Shown here one piece after another: positions 31,773 to 43,367 of a stretch of DNA of 64,000 bases (its first letter is position 1; every line of letters begins with the position of its first letter). The DNA is from Cyathus striatus. Taxonomy: Eukaryota > Basidiomycota > Agaricomycetes > Agaricales > Nidulariaceae. The notes beneath the pieces were generated by a model. That model saw nothing but the letters and a program-made list of their open reading frames with translations. It made no database searches and had not been told where the DNA came from. Location: the NCBI GenBank assembly GCA_025738555.1, contig JAOVFP010000023.1, forward strand, positions 558,001 to 622,000, written 5' to 3'. The translations under genes were made by a program, and so were the position numbers.

Positions 31773-33219
31773 ATGTCTCGCTCTGCCATCCCTCGCACCC
31801 TCGCACGCTCCTTCGCCTCCCTCCACAATGCCCCGCCGTCCTCCAAAAGGTTTTCTTTCTCTTCCCTCCCTCTTCAAATCGTTGACCGTCTCCTCCCAGC
31901 CCTACAGGTTAGCTTCACTTCGTCCCCCGCCCAACCGTCCTTCCATCTATTCATGTCCCCGCAGCTGTCGTCATGCTCAACATGGGTGGTCCTTCAACCG
32001 TCAGAGTTCTTCATTCACTTCACTCGCGTCCTTTCCTTTATCTTCTCGTTTAGGTTGCAGAAACACATGACTTCCTCAGGAACTTGTTCTCCGATGGTGA
32101 TCTCATCCCTCTTCCTTTCCAGCGTTTCCTCGCTCCCGCAATAGCCCGCCGTCGCACCCCACAGATCGAGAAACAGTATGCAGACATAGGCGGCGGTTCT
32201 CCCATTCTTCGCTACACCCAGCTTCAAGGAAATGCCATGGCTCAACTTCTCGACGAGCTCCATCCCCAGACCGCTCCCCACAAGGCTTATGTTGCCTTTC
32301 GCTATGCCAATCCTCTCACACAAGAAACCGCTCGCCAGCTGAAACATGACCGCGTGAAGCGGGCCGTCGCGTTTACGCAGTACCCGCAATATAGCTGCAG
32401 CACCACCGGCAGCAGTTTAAACGAACTTTATCGGCGTGGAAAATCCGGCGAGCTTCCTGATATCGAATGGAGTGTAATTGATCGTTGGGGTACTCATCCA
32501 GGATTCATTGAAGTTCGTGCCAATTAAAAGTTTAAAATATTCTACATGTTCTTTATCTACATACTAACACAATATTTTCCTCATATTGACAGGCCGTCGC
32601 ACAGAATGTTGAAGCTGCATTGCAAAAGTTCCCGGAAGAGACCCGCAATAATACCGTACTGCTCTTCTCCGCTCACTCTTTGCCAATGTCCGTCGTCAAC
32701 CGCGGAGATCCGTACATTTTGGAGGTTTCTGCTTCCGTCTCGGCTGTCATGGACAGACTCAGGCATTCGAATCCATATCGATTGGTCTGGCAGTCGCAAG
32801 TCGGGCCGTCAGCTTGGATGGGCATGCAAACGGGAGAAGCGCTTAAGGGCCTTGCCCGGCTTGGCAAAAAGCAAGTCGTACTTATTCCGATAGCTTTCAC
32901 TAGCGACCACATAGAAACGCTGTACGAACTTGACCTAGAATATGGAAAAGAAGCAAGAGAGGTTCGCCATCTTCTTTCTTTGAGCCCTCGAGCGTCTTCT
33001 AACCGCCTGCGCTAGCTTGGGATGGAGGTGCATCGGGCTGAATCACTAAACGATTCCCCTGTCTTCATTCGAGCACTTGCAGACATTGCCGCAACACACC
33101 TCCGAGACTGTACCGCGGGGAAAGGTCCTGTGAGTGTCCAGCTGGGACTTCGATGCCCGGGGTGCACGAATGCGACGTGTGGTTACCAGAAAGTTTGGTT
33201 TGAGAGAGGCGGTAGATAG
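31773..33219 (+). CDS. HEM15: Ferrochelatase, [2Fe-2S] type
   Basis: Mitochondrial inner-membrane enzyme that inserts Fe2+ into protoporphyrin IX, the last haem step. The N-terminus [17 protein letters not shown] is a likely mitochondrial presequence. The domain reads [116 protein letters not shown] and [20 protein letters not shown]. The SAHSLP His and the [11 protein letters not shown] acidic residues are the expected metal-handling positions. The C-terminal CPGCTNATC (CX2CX4C) plus the Cys in YSCSTTG match the four cluster ligands of animal ferrochelatase. This differs from the budding-yeast enzyme. Stop 33217-33219. Confidence 0.95.
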
Positions 33220-33716
33220 CGGCATTATATTTTTCCCATTCAGTATTTGCATGTATATTTCGTATATTTTAGTTTGCTTTGTATGCCAGTGTCCTCGGAG
33301 AACGCTTGCAAGAATCCCGAAAGGCTGTAGAAATTAGTCTATTCCATGGACGATTGGGATGAAAGAAACTTTTGGCAGTGGGAAGCCAAGATCAATCAAG
33401 CTTTCCGACATTTTCTTCTTTTTCGTTCTCCCTCCCTCCTTCCCTCCCTCACGTCAGTGAACATCGTTCGATGGCATGCAAACAAGTATGTAGTGGGTCA
33501 TAGGAGATACAACAGGAGAGGCAGGACTGGGTGAGGACCTTGGTATCATGATTCACTCAAGTTGGAAAGGAAGTAGCTTGGACGGAGTATGTAATCGTGA
33601 TGTTGGACGGAGATTCTTGATGATGTTAGACGCGTAGCATATAAAGCCCAGATGGTTGCTGCAACTAGCCTATACTCCTCGATTCTCCTCCTTTATCTCC
33701 CCTTCAACCTGATATC
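33220..33716. promoter_or_regulatory. Intergenic with the ERG8 promoter
   Basis: About 500 bp with no credible gene. A TATA-like catataaagc lies at about 33637-33646, some 70 bp before the ERG8 start, followed by a C/T-rich leader. The TATA function is inferred. Confidence 0.45.
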
Positions 33717-35631
33717 ATGGCTCAGGTTACCGTCGTGTCTGCACCCGGAAAAGTGCTGGTCGCTGGAGGCTATCTCGTCCTTGACCCTTCATTCTCGGGT
33801 ACCGTCGTCTCAACATCCTCTCGCTTCTATACTGTCGTTCAGATTGGCACTCCCAATCGTCCCAATGTCATCAGAGTAAGGTCTCCCCAATTTCTAGATG
33901 CCACCTGGCAATATACCGTTTCTCTCGAGCCGACCTTGTCGGTAGAACCATTCGAAGACAAGTGAGCTAAACCCTGATTATGCCCTTTCTCCTACTGAAC
34001 TCGAATCATTCATGTTTCTCGTAGTACAAGCAAGAATAAATTCATTCATCTAGCACTCAAAAGTACTGTTGCGTTGGCTGGAGAAATTAGGGGTACCGCT
34101 GCCGTGAAAGAGGTTTTGCAGAATGGACTTGATATAACCATAGCTGGTGATAATGACTTCTATTCGCAACGAGCACAGGTCAGTAGACATGGGGTTATAC
34201 TCTGCTGCCCGTATCTTGAACACATTTTAAACAGCTAGCTATACTCAGTCTTCCTCGTACCATGCACTCCCTGTCCCAGATACCTCCATTTAATCCAACT
34301 GGAGTGCGCCTATCGGATGTTCACAAGACAGGTCTAGGCTCATCTGCCGCATTAATCACTTCGCTCGTTTCTGCTCTCCTGGTCCACCTTCGCACCATCC
34401 TTGAATCATCCTTGGCTGATGATGCTAGCGAAGGGCGCCGACTTGCCCACAATCTTGCCCAGTATGTTCACTGTCTGGCTCAAGGAAAGGTCGGCAGTGG
34501 GTTCGACGTAGCTGCAGCTGTCTTTGGAAGCCATCTCTATACCCGCTTTGAGCCTGTTGTCTTACAATCGTTAATGCAGGACGACATTGTACGTGTTCTA
34601 CCTCGTTCGATACCAAACGCTTCGCATAACTTCAATCTTTTTATTATATTAATTCTCTCGCTTAGACGACACTCAAACCGTTGCTACCCATTCTGACGCC
34701 TTCCAACTCAGCGTGGAATTATCGCATAGAGCCGTTCAAACTTCCGCCGCTAACTAGAATAATGCTGGCCGACGTTGATGCCGGTAGTGACACCCCTTCG
34801 CTGGTTGGAAAGGTCCTGAAATGGCGTAAAGATAAGAGTATTGAAGGTACAATGATATATCCGCGGCTAGCGAGTTGATTCTAATTTCTAACCTTCCACT
34901 CTAGCCGACGCCTTGTGGAAATCTCTCGACCAATTTAACCAATCACTTGCACAGACGCTTCTGCACCTCTCAAATCTCTATGAAGTGAATTCACAAGCCT
35001 ATACCAGTGCAGTTAAGTATATATCCACGCTCCAGCCAGTACAAGTAAGCACCGTGTCGACTAAAAATCGTGATATCTTCCTTTTCTAATTTCCCATGAT
35101 GTTCAGTGGGAAGCTAATCCCCAGCAGCCTCCCGCTGAAATGCCTGTAATCTCGACCTTCTATGAAGCCCATCAAATAGCACAGGTTTATCCCACATTCC
35201 TGATTACGAATTCCCAACTCTAATGACTTTCGTGGAACAGTCCATACGCGCGAAGATGAGGGAAATGGGAAATTTATCAGAGGTGCCAATCGAGCCGATT
35301 GAGCAAACGAAGCTTTTAGACACTTGCGTTGGACAGGCCGGTGTTATAGGTGGTGGCGTTCCGGGTGGTAAGCTCTCTTAGTTAACTGAGAGTACTTCGT
35401 TCATTAATATCTGCGATAGCAGGCGGCTATGATGCGATTTGGTTGCTTGTTCTGAATCCCATTAGTTGTGCACCAGACCAAACTCCTCAACAGCGAATTG
35501 AGTATGTATGGCAGAACTATAAAGACCTAGATGTGTCTCCACTCTCTGCCACTGAAAGTTTGGCAAAGGGAGCACGCGTTGAACGTCTTGACGGCATTCC
35601 TGGTTTGAAGGTCGCGATAGCCAAAACGTGA
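33717..35631 (+). CDS. ERG8: Phosphomevalonate kinase
   Basis: GHMP-fold kinase converting 5-phosphomevalonate to 5-diphosphomevalonate in the mevalonate/ergosterol pathway. The start is MAQVTVVSAPGKVLVAGGYL at 33717. The ATP-binding motif is DVHKTGLGSSAALITSLVSAL; the next conserved piece is HCLAQGKVGSGFDVAAAVFG. Then come ADVDAGSDTPSLVGKVLKW, ALWKSLDQFNQSLAQ, LLDTCVGQAGVIGGGVPG and GGYDAIWLLVLN. It ends ERLDGIPGLKVAIAKT, stop 35629-35631. There are eight or so introns. All three GHMP motifs are present and the gene looks intact. Its stop is only 61 bp from the convergent transporter stop. Confidence 0.95.
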
Positions 35632-35692
35632 TTATAATATTTTTAGTGTACTACAGTTCAGTCCGTAATAGTCCTTGATTCCTATAGATAAT

Positions 35693-37750
35693 CTATACAC
35701 AAATCTTTACTTCTCCCTCTGGAGTCCATGATTTCGCAAGGGCGAGGAAGAGTGAAATAACCATAACGAGGACACCAAAACCGGCACACAAGACCGCTGG
35801 AAGTTTAGCGCGACTATACCACGGCACCTTCTGGTCAGTAAGCTTGATGTAGCAAATGGCGGGGAAGATAAATGCCAGCGCAGTTGCCGAGACTCCACCA
35901 GTAATTTCTAGCATAACACCCAAGTCGCAGGTTACCAATGCCACTGTGCGATGATTAGTTTACGGTATAAAAATGGGAATGAGCGACTTACCAAGCATCG
36001 ATGCAAAGAGGATGGTCGTTGTAAAAAAGACATGACGTTGCAAGTTGAAAGCTTCATGCGAGAAAAAGAATTGTTCCACCACCTCCCTACACACAAAGAG
36101 TTCAAGAGGCAATGTTGTAAACATATTCATGCCAAAGGCAAATCGAGCAACATTGATCAGGGTATCATCCTGGCGTACATGTAAGTTATAAATCCATGGA
36201 GTACAGACGACAAGCGTACCAGTGGAAAATTATTCAAGATATTGCCTTGAGTTTTATCTGTGAATACAAGGAACGCCGAGATAGCCAGAACAAGACAAGA
36301 AACGAGCGACATTAAGGTAGAGACATGGGTTACTTTTGCAAATCTGTCCAGAGTAGGAGTTCGTAGGCTTCCGTATATCAACAATGAATTGTGATGGCAC
36401 ACTACAGTGGATCAGTAAAACTTAAGAATCCGGGAGCTAAGGTACGCACCAAACGCAAAACTAATAACACCAATAGCCTGGAATATACCTGAACCAATAA
36501 ATGAGAACCGCTGAGATGGGTCACCCTTCAGTTCAGCTGGTACATGAGGTCCCTCAACGAGGACAGAGAAACAATGATAATCATTCCAACGAGGGCAAGG
36601 CCAGATGCCCTGGCCAGCTTATGAATGTCACGATAAAGGGACAGAGGGTAAGAAACACAGATAGTACAAAGAGTGATAATAAATTGTCGATTGGCGAATA
36701 TGCTTAAGACGGGTATCGATGCAATGCGAGGGAATATAGAGCGCATGACATGTGGAAGGGTATCACCAATAATTATACCAAATGCGCACATGCCTGTAAG
36801 ATAAAGCATAAACAAAACATTGCTTCCTAAAAGCAGAGAAATGTCTACCTCCAAATGCAAATGCGAATTGAAAGAAAGACACAGCAGCTCGTCCGCTGGA
36901 ACCAAAGCAATGGTCCATGATCTCAATATAGGAGTGTCGCCCGCTCAGTTTGGCGTTTATGACGATGAGGCGAATGGTCCAATCTGTCACACCGCACAGT
37001 ATGACGAGTAGGAAGAGCCCCGTGAAGAATCCAGCTTGATGAACAGCATATGGTAAGCCTTGAATAGAACCTTCAGTAAGCATCACTATGACATCTAGAA
37101 ACGAAACATGCGCACCGATAATTCCTACAATGATATGACATGGGCATTCCATAAACAATATAGAAAGAGAGCTTACCTGCGCCTAAGATGGAATTGGCCA
37201 TGTTAGCTATCGAATCTAGCATCCCCCCGCCTGCAGTTCTCTTTGCAGCGAGTTCGTCCAAATCAATGGTATCTTCCCCAATAACTGTATTGATATTGGA
37301 TCTTCGCAGTGGCAAGGAAGCATCTAAACTCCTACGAGACGCTGATGAATCGTATAGGCCAACAAGAAGCGGCATAGATTGATCTGAGCGCAGTCTTGAA
37401 GAGCTAGGAGATGATTCTATGTCATGGGGAGCAGAGTCATCAAGCTCGTCTGAATCAAGGTCATATTCTGAAAGAGGGCTAAGAGTGAGGATGAAGATAG
37501 CTGTAGAACACGCACCTATTTCGCGACTGGAGACCGTAGAACGTAGAGGTGGAGGATAAACCTGAACTTCTTCTTGGAATCGGACGGTATGGGAGGACTT
37601 GACGGAATTTAGAGGCTTGTCGAGTTCGTCATCGGAGTCGGCGAGAGAGAAGAGGACGGGGTCGTCAGCTACGCTTTCTCTTGAGCGCTGACGTAAAAGA
37701 GGTTGGGTGGACTCCGAATTTGAAGGGGTATCTGTGCGGGAGGAGAACAT
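35693..37750 (-). CDS. Amino-acid transporter of the AVT/SLC38-like (Aa_trans) family
   Basis: Predicted vacuolar-type amino-acid transporter. The start chosen is ATG 37750 (MFSSRTDTPSNSESTQPLL). The frame extends upstream only through a TTG. A long disordered cytosolic N-terminus (Ser/Asp/Arg-rich, about 190 residues) leads to helix 1 with the family signature GGMLDSIANMANSILGAG, then GLPYAVHQAGFFTGLFLLVI. Further helices include DWTIRLIVINAKLSGRHSYI, RQFIITLCTICVSYPLSLYR, AIGVISFAFVCHHNSLLIY and LVSCLVLAISAFLVF. The last two are GGVSATALAFIFPAICYIKL and VLCAGFGVLVMVISLFLALA. About eleven membrane spans are expected. Substrate and direction are unknown. Confidence 0.88.
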
Positions 37751-38117
37751 GAGCAAAGCATGGGACGGGACCTAAGACCTTGAAGTTGGTGACACGGTGT
37801 TAAGGCAATTTACTTAGCGGATGCAACATTGCAAGTGATATCTAATTATGTAATAATTACTTAGTTACACATAATGATATAATAATGATTTGATGGACAT
37901 CCGCACTCACAGCTGTAACAGCTCCCGCTTGTGCTGCGCCCATCCGGTCTCAGGCAGGCTTGGATCTTATTGCAATTCAAGCAAACTTATCTAGCTTGTA
38001 TTTTCTAACATATTCTTATTCTTCGCAACACAACATTATACCATTTTCTTATTTTTCTTCCCCCTTATTTGACTTGTCTTTGCCCCTCCTTTTATTCCGC
38101 CTGTCTCCCGCATCCTC
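37751..38117. promoter_or_regulatory. Divergent promoter of transporter and PL14-like gene
   Basis: 367 bp between divergent starts. It has an AT-rich centre (37840-37890) and a C/T-rich leader on the plus side (38050-38117). No defined site can be supported. Confidence 0.4.
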
Positions 38118-39445
38118 ATGGTCCATCATCCCTTCCGCCCCAGCGCCCTCTGGCCCCTTCTCATATATCTTTCTCTCACAACTGCTGCCCAAGTCTCTGT
38201 TGAAGATCTCGCCTCTCAGTACGCACTTGCAACAAGTACCACTCTTCCCTTCCCTTCCACCACTCAAGCTACCTCCGACTCCCAGCAACTCTTGGTCTCC
38301 CAGTGGTCCTTGAGTAAAGGACGTATTCAAGACGGCGCCGATAATTTGCTGTTCATCCAGGACCCTTTCCCTGACAGCTCTCCCACAGGCGTTTCAACTC
38401 ATGCAAATACCACCGGCGGCCCGGTCTTACAGGTTACTTATCCCAAAGGCAGTTTCTCCAATGAAACTGGCGGCTCTCAGTTCTATAGCTTGTGGAATAC
38501 ATCTGATGGTTCTTCTTGGGGTACAATGATGGTCTCCTATGAAGTTGCTTTCGATTGGTCCTTCGACTGGGTGAAAGGAGGGAAGCTTCCTGGTTTGAGA
38601 GGAGGCCTAGACTCCAGTGGATGTAGTGGAGGTGATAACACCGAGACGGGATTAAAATGCTTTAGTTCTCGTGTCATGTGGCGAAAGAATGCCGCCGGTG
38701 AAGGTAGATATAACCAGTCCATTGTCTGTATCGGTGTAAATCCAATTCCTATTCAACTCAGTGTATGCATATATCCCAAGTCCCAACAAATTATGCTCGA
38801 CTTCCGATATCATCTGCAACTCAGATTTCGGTATTAGTATAGGCAGAGAGTCGTTTGGTTTCGTCAGTGGGCAGTACGTCGAGCGTTCTGTGCTGATTAC
38901 TTTCATGGGGACTTACTGCGTACCAAATAGATGGAACAGAGTCACGATGCTAGTCCAACTGAACAATCCACCTGACATAGCCAACGGAAATATTCAGCTA
39001 TAGTGAGTTTTTTCTTCTTCTGTACAACATCATGACGTCTCATTTTATTGGACCTTAGCTACAATGATCTTCTCGCTGTGTCTCGTCAAGGCCTCCAGAT
39101 CAGAAATAATACGGACCTCAGTGTGAATGGTTTCTATTTCTCGTGAGCAGCCCCTTTATATGTCCGTACATGCGACTGATCCTGCTTGTCGTAGGACGTT
39201 CTTCGGAGGTAAGAAATATTACGTTAATTGTTTCAATGGATCCCCTGATTATTTTTCTAGGCTCTGATGACAGCTGGGCAACTCCTGAGACAGTGCACAC
39301 ATACTTCCGGAATGTTCAATTATGGGGTAGTTCAAGTCCTTCTAACCTTACGGGGTCATCTGTTAGCAACAACGCGGTATCATCTTTGAAGGGTGTTGTC
39401 TTGCTTCCTAGTATTTTAGTAGGAGTATTAGCTTTGGTTATGTAA
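38118..39445 (+). CDS. Secreted polysaccharide lyase 14-like protein, probable GPI anchor
   Basis: Signal peptide (ALWPLLIYLSLTTAAQ) after ATG 38118. The central domain carries LLVSQWSLSKGRIQDGADN, LQVTYPKGSF, MVSYEVAFDWSFDWVKGGKL PGL, CFSSRVMWRKNAAGE and AYIPSPN after a splice. It continues with WNRVTMLVQLNN, YNDLLAVSRQGLQI, VNGFYFS and TFFGGSDDSWATP. This jelly-roll pattern with KGGKLPG and RxMWRxNG is that of PL14/alginate-lyase-like proteins of fungi. A Ser-rich stretch then precedes a hydrophobic C-terminus (VVLLPSILVGVLALVM) with no cytosolic tail, which suggests a GPI signal. The natural substrate is unknown; glucuronan-type activity is known for some relatives. Stop 39443-39445. Confidence 0.8.
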
Positions 39446-39652
39446 ACGTTACACAGATGTCATAGAACAGGACAGTAGTACATACTTACATGTAAATATG
39501 ATTTTGGAAATATTGAATCTATAATTGATTACATAGTTAATTTTAGCCTGTGATTAGTAATATTAGTATTACGTACGTTCGGTCGATCGGCCGGGTAATA
39601 TAGATCGTTCCGCCCGCTGGATATACTTATTACTTGCTTTCTTTCCTTCATT

Positions 39653-41621
39653 ATGGCTTTCTCTGGTGCGCTCGTATGTTTGTACCAATTCATTTCTTCA
39701 CATCTCTCTAATACGTTCTTCTGCAGACTTTAACAGACCTTAATGACTTTATAACTCCATCCCAGGCATGCATTAAACCCGTAGAACAACTGAACCCAAG
39801 TGCGGAGAAAGAGCCAGGAGAAGCATCCGTACGTACTATCTCATACTTTGTGTTTGGTTGAGCTCATGCGTAACAGACCGAAATACGAATAGACTCGACT
39901 GGTTCGTACTTTGAAATCTCAGCTGGCGGTCAATCTTCCGCTACTGCATCTTCCTTGACCCAACAAAAAAAGTTAGAACCTGCCCAGATAAGCCTTAATG
40001 ACTGTCTTGCGTGCAGGTATGTATGAATCACGGTATAGCTCTACCATTTATCAACATCTTTTCCAGCGGCTGCATCACGTCCGCCGAATCAGTGCTCATT
40101 ACACTTCAGTCTCATACCGAAGTGCTTAATTTCTTGGATTCAAATCAAGATATATCATCACCTTCCTATCGGATACCTGTTATTTCAATTGCTCCTCAGT
40201 CTCTCGCCTCACTTGCTGCATCTTTAACGGTTACTTCGCCTAATCCAGTCACACCTCGACAAATCCTGCGGAGACTTCACCGATTTTGTAGGGAAATACT
40301 AGGTTTCAAACATGTGTTCGATACCACTTTTGCTCGGCATCTGGCATTGAAAGAGCACGTCGAAGAATTCCTGGAGAGGAAATCAAACGAAGGTATAGGA
40401 GGCCAACTGCCAATGCTGTCGAGTGCGTGTCCTGGATGGATATGCTACGCCGAGAAAGCACATTCGGAGATGTTACCATTTATTTCGAAAACGAAGAGTC
40501 CTCAGCAAGTTATGGGAACTTTGGTTAAGGAATGGCTGGCAGTCAAGTGGGATAAGAGGTATCGCTCTTAACCTTGATGTATTTTTTTGGTCTCCGCTCA
40601 CGAAATAATTAACAGACCCGATCAAATATACCATGTTTCTGTTATGCCTTGTTACGACAAAAAGCTGGAGGCTTCCCGTCAAGATTTTTATAATGAAATG
40701 TATTCCACCAGAGATGTTGACTGTGTCGTTTCGACTGGGGAACTCGAACTCATGATGAAGGAGAAAGGATGGGATTTATCTATTCCCGCTCCAAATGAAT
40801 TGGACAGTGCGTTCATTTTAGAATCAGGACTTCCAGAGCTGCTTCAGCATGCCGGGTCATCGTCCGGTTCGTATCTCCATTCCATCATCGAACACTATCA
40901 GCAGACGTCGTCAACTCCCCTGTCGCTGACTGTTAAGGCAATGCGGAATGCTGACCACGAAGAGTATGTTCTAAAAGAGGAACAGTCAGGTAGCATCATT
41001 TTCAAGGGAGCTAAATGTTATGGATTCAGAAACTTGCAAAACATTGTGAGGAAGGTTGGCCGGGAACGAGGAGTTCGTGTTGGTGGAGGCGCTGCGGGAA
41101 AATTGGCAGGAAGGGCAGGTTTGGGTAGGAGGACTAGAAATGGACAGTTACCGGACAATGAGAAGGACAAGCAGTATGATTACGTCGAAGTTATGGCTTG
41201 TCCTGGAGGGTGCGTGAATGGTGGTGGACAGATTAAACCTGTTGCTTCCTGGACAGTCGACGAAGAAGGTTATCAAAGAAGTTGGGAGGACAGTGGCGTG
41301 TCACAAGATATGCCGAATGGGAAATGGGGGGATAAAGCTTGGACTGCGAAGGTGGAAGAAGCGTACTGGCGCGACCTCCCGCTGTCTTTCCACGATCTCC
41401 CTACACCCCCTGATTCTCCACAACCTCCGGAAGCGGAACCAACTGACAAGGAGCGTGAACCTTCTGCAGGATGTTCTGTTAAAAAAGCAGACGAATTGGT
41501 GAGGCAGATTTTTGAAGACCTATGCGTGGATGGCAATATCCAAGAGAAACGTCAGGCACTTTTTCGCACCCAATATAGAGCTGTAGAGAGCGAAGTAGTG
41601 GGTTTAGCGGTCAAATGGTAG
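39653..41621 (+). CDS. NAR1: Cytosolic Fe-S protein assembly factor NAR1 (hydrogenase-like)
   Basis: CIA-pathway protein that helps load [4Fe-4S] clusters into cytosolic and nuclear proteins. The first exon is MAFSGAL, with ATG at 39653. The N-terminal cluster ligands are ACIKP and NDCLACSGCIT, split by an intron inside the motif. The hydrogenase-like body has SSACPGWICYAEKAH, KSPQQVMGTLVKEWLA, VSVMPCYDKKLEASR, DCVVSTGELELMM, GAKCYGFRNLQNIVRK and ACPGGCVNGGGQ. These are the expected Cys positions for the second cluster. A Pro/Glu-rich insertion (41400-41470) precedes the end YRAVESEVVGLAVKW, stop 41619-41621. It appears intact. Confidence 0.95.
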
Positions 41622-41948
41622 ATATTGCTTTTATCAATTTGATATCAAATATACAGATACAGATTATAATAGAACTGCTAAATAAGAAATACGATGGGAT
41701 ATGCAGTACATAATTAGGAAGCAAAAATGAGAGAGAGAGAGAGGTGATGATAATAAATGATTTACCACCCCACGTTTGATAACAAAAATTGCGTTAGTGT
41801 ATAGATTATGCGTAATATGCCTTCATAAATATATGAGATTTAATGCCTGACGGGAATGTTAAGCACCGGACGGGAGTCCGGAAGGGTATGCGAGTATGCA
41901 AAACGGGCACGCGAGCCAGCACGCGTCTGTGGATGACATGTCATGGCG
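41622..41948. other. Convergent spacer
   Basis: AT-rich DNA between the NAR1 stop and the stop of the small Cys-rich gene. A short (GA)n run is present near 41728-41742. Nothing else is seen. Confidence 0.5.
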
Positions 41949-42374
41949 TCATCTGCGTTGGGCGCCAGGGCCCTTGAACCAGTACTCGCAATTGGTGCAG
42001 TACGCGGGGGTTGTTTGAGTTATAGTCTCGCTGATGTCAGGATCGCCTTGCTAAGAAAGAAAGAAATAAGCAAGATGAAAAGGCGGGGAACAGCGAATAC
42101 TCGCAAACTTGCAGTTGGGACAATGTGGGCAGTTACTGCTCTGATGGTAGCGAGACTGCGTGCAATACTGGCTTTTACAGTCCCTCTTGTCGTACCTCCT
42201 GGTCTGCAAGGGAGGCAGAGAGTGTGAGCATAGGTCAGAGCAGTGGGCTGAAGCTACGCACGATGGTGTAGTGGCCACAGCCATGCTGCGTTCCTTCTCT
42301 GCAAGAAAAAAGTTGGGATGTGAATGGAAATGGAAGGACGAAACGGGCAGTACTGACGTCTTGAAACTGCACAT
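41949..42374 (-). CDS. Small Cys-rich protein (84 residues, four exons), unassigned
   Basis: Not recognised by domain. Four exons can be joined: 17, 37, 103 and 98 nt, using introns of 59, 58 and 54 nt with good donors (gtcagt, gtgcgt, gtattc). The product starts MCSFKTEGTQHGCGHYTI. It continues with KRDCKSQYC and NCPHCPNCKF, and ends YCTNCEYWFKGPGAQRR, stop 41949-41951. That gives eleven Cys in paired spacing, suggesting metal binding. There is no signal peptide. The CGHY...C...YC...CxxCxxC...YCxxCEYW layout resembles small proteins common in Agaricomycetes, from memory. The last intron could end at two nearby acceptors (cttag or caag); only caag keeps the frame. Each exon is too short to be called alone. 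Confidence 0.65.
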
Positions 42375-43367
42375 GGTTGGACGGCAGCTAGTTGCGGGGA
42401 AGGAGAGGATTGCAGGGGCAGGTGGCACGGGCGAGAGGTGGTGGGGCTGACAGAAGATTAATGAGGGATGTCGATGAGCGAGGAATAAATGATTTGAAAA
42501 AATGGGAGGAGAATGCGGGCCTTTATAGTAATAGGTACATATTTGATGCATGGACGAGCGGATGTTCAGATCCGAAGTGGCATGCTGTGATCTCCATTCA
42601 ATTTGACACGCGAGCTCTCAGCTTACTAGCTTACTACTACTCCTTGCACACTGCACAGCTCTCTCCACCATCCCCCCTTCCGTCCCATCTACTTCTCTGT
42701 CACTCCCACTGGGGCCACAGGGCAATTCTGCTCTTCAGCTCCTTCCTTTTGCCGATAACAATCTGTGAAGAGAGCCCACAGCACTGAGCAGTATCCACCC
42801 CTCGGAACCGTTTCACGCACCAACTTGGATTTAGTGAGGATCATTAGGGCTCATTGCATGCTTGGTCAAGCGCGATAATAATCGCGTACGATCTGCAAAA
42901 TCACCTTTGCATAATCCGCCAATCATGTTGCAATTGGCCTCAGACCATCGATTTTGTTTTCTTCCATTCACATATACCGGTCATGCGACCTCCCGGACCC
43001 AGCGAAGCGGTGCTTGCAGCACACGAGAGCAACGGCGGGGAAAGAAACCCTAGGCAACTGTGGAGAAATCAATTTACGCCGATAATCGATAATCCGGAGT
43101 ACGGAAATTATCTATTGGGTACCTCGGTTACATGATATAATAACATGGTCAGCTGGGTTCACCTTGCGTCCTTAGTACAATAATGTGGGACCCTCTGTAT
43201 CATAAGGAGGTACTTATATTAATAAACACAATAAATTCCAGATAATATAATATATTAATAGTATGTCAATAATCTAATCTAATCTTCAGACCGTGTTGCC
43301 AAACAAACCACGCAAACCACCTGTTGCTTGGCCAGAACTGAGAACGACGCCTCCCTGACAATGGCCA
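42375..43367. other. Long intergenic stretch
   Basis: About 1 kb with no supportable gene. G/A-rich just upstream of the small gene on its strand, C/T-rich around 42650-42760, then AT-rich. It presumably holds the divergent promoters of the Cys-rich gene and TLG2. Confidence 0.4.

Noticed and set aside
31476..32070. Ser/Pro/Tyr-rich frames around the start of ferrochelatase on both strands.
   Set aside because: C/T-rich leader and coding sequence of HEM15 explain them.
41943..42450. Two plus-strand frames of about 95 codons.
   Set aside because: They have no conserved features and lie antisense to the Cys-rich gene, whose exon structure is coherent.
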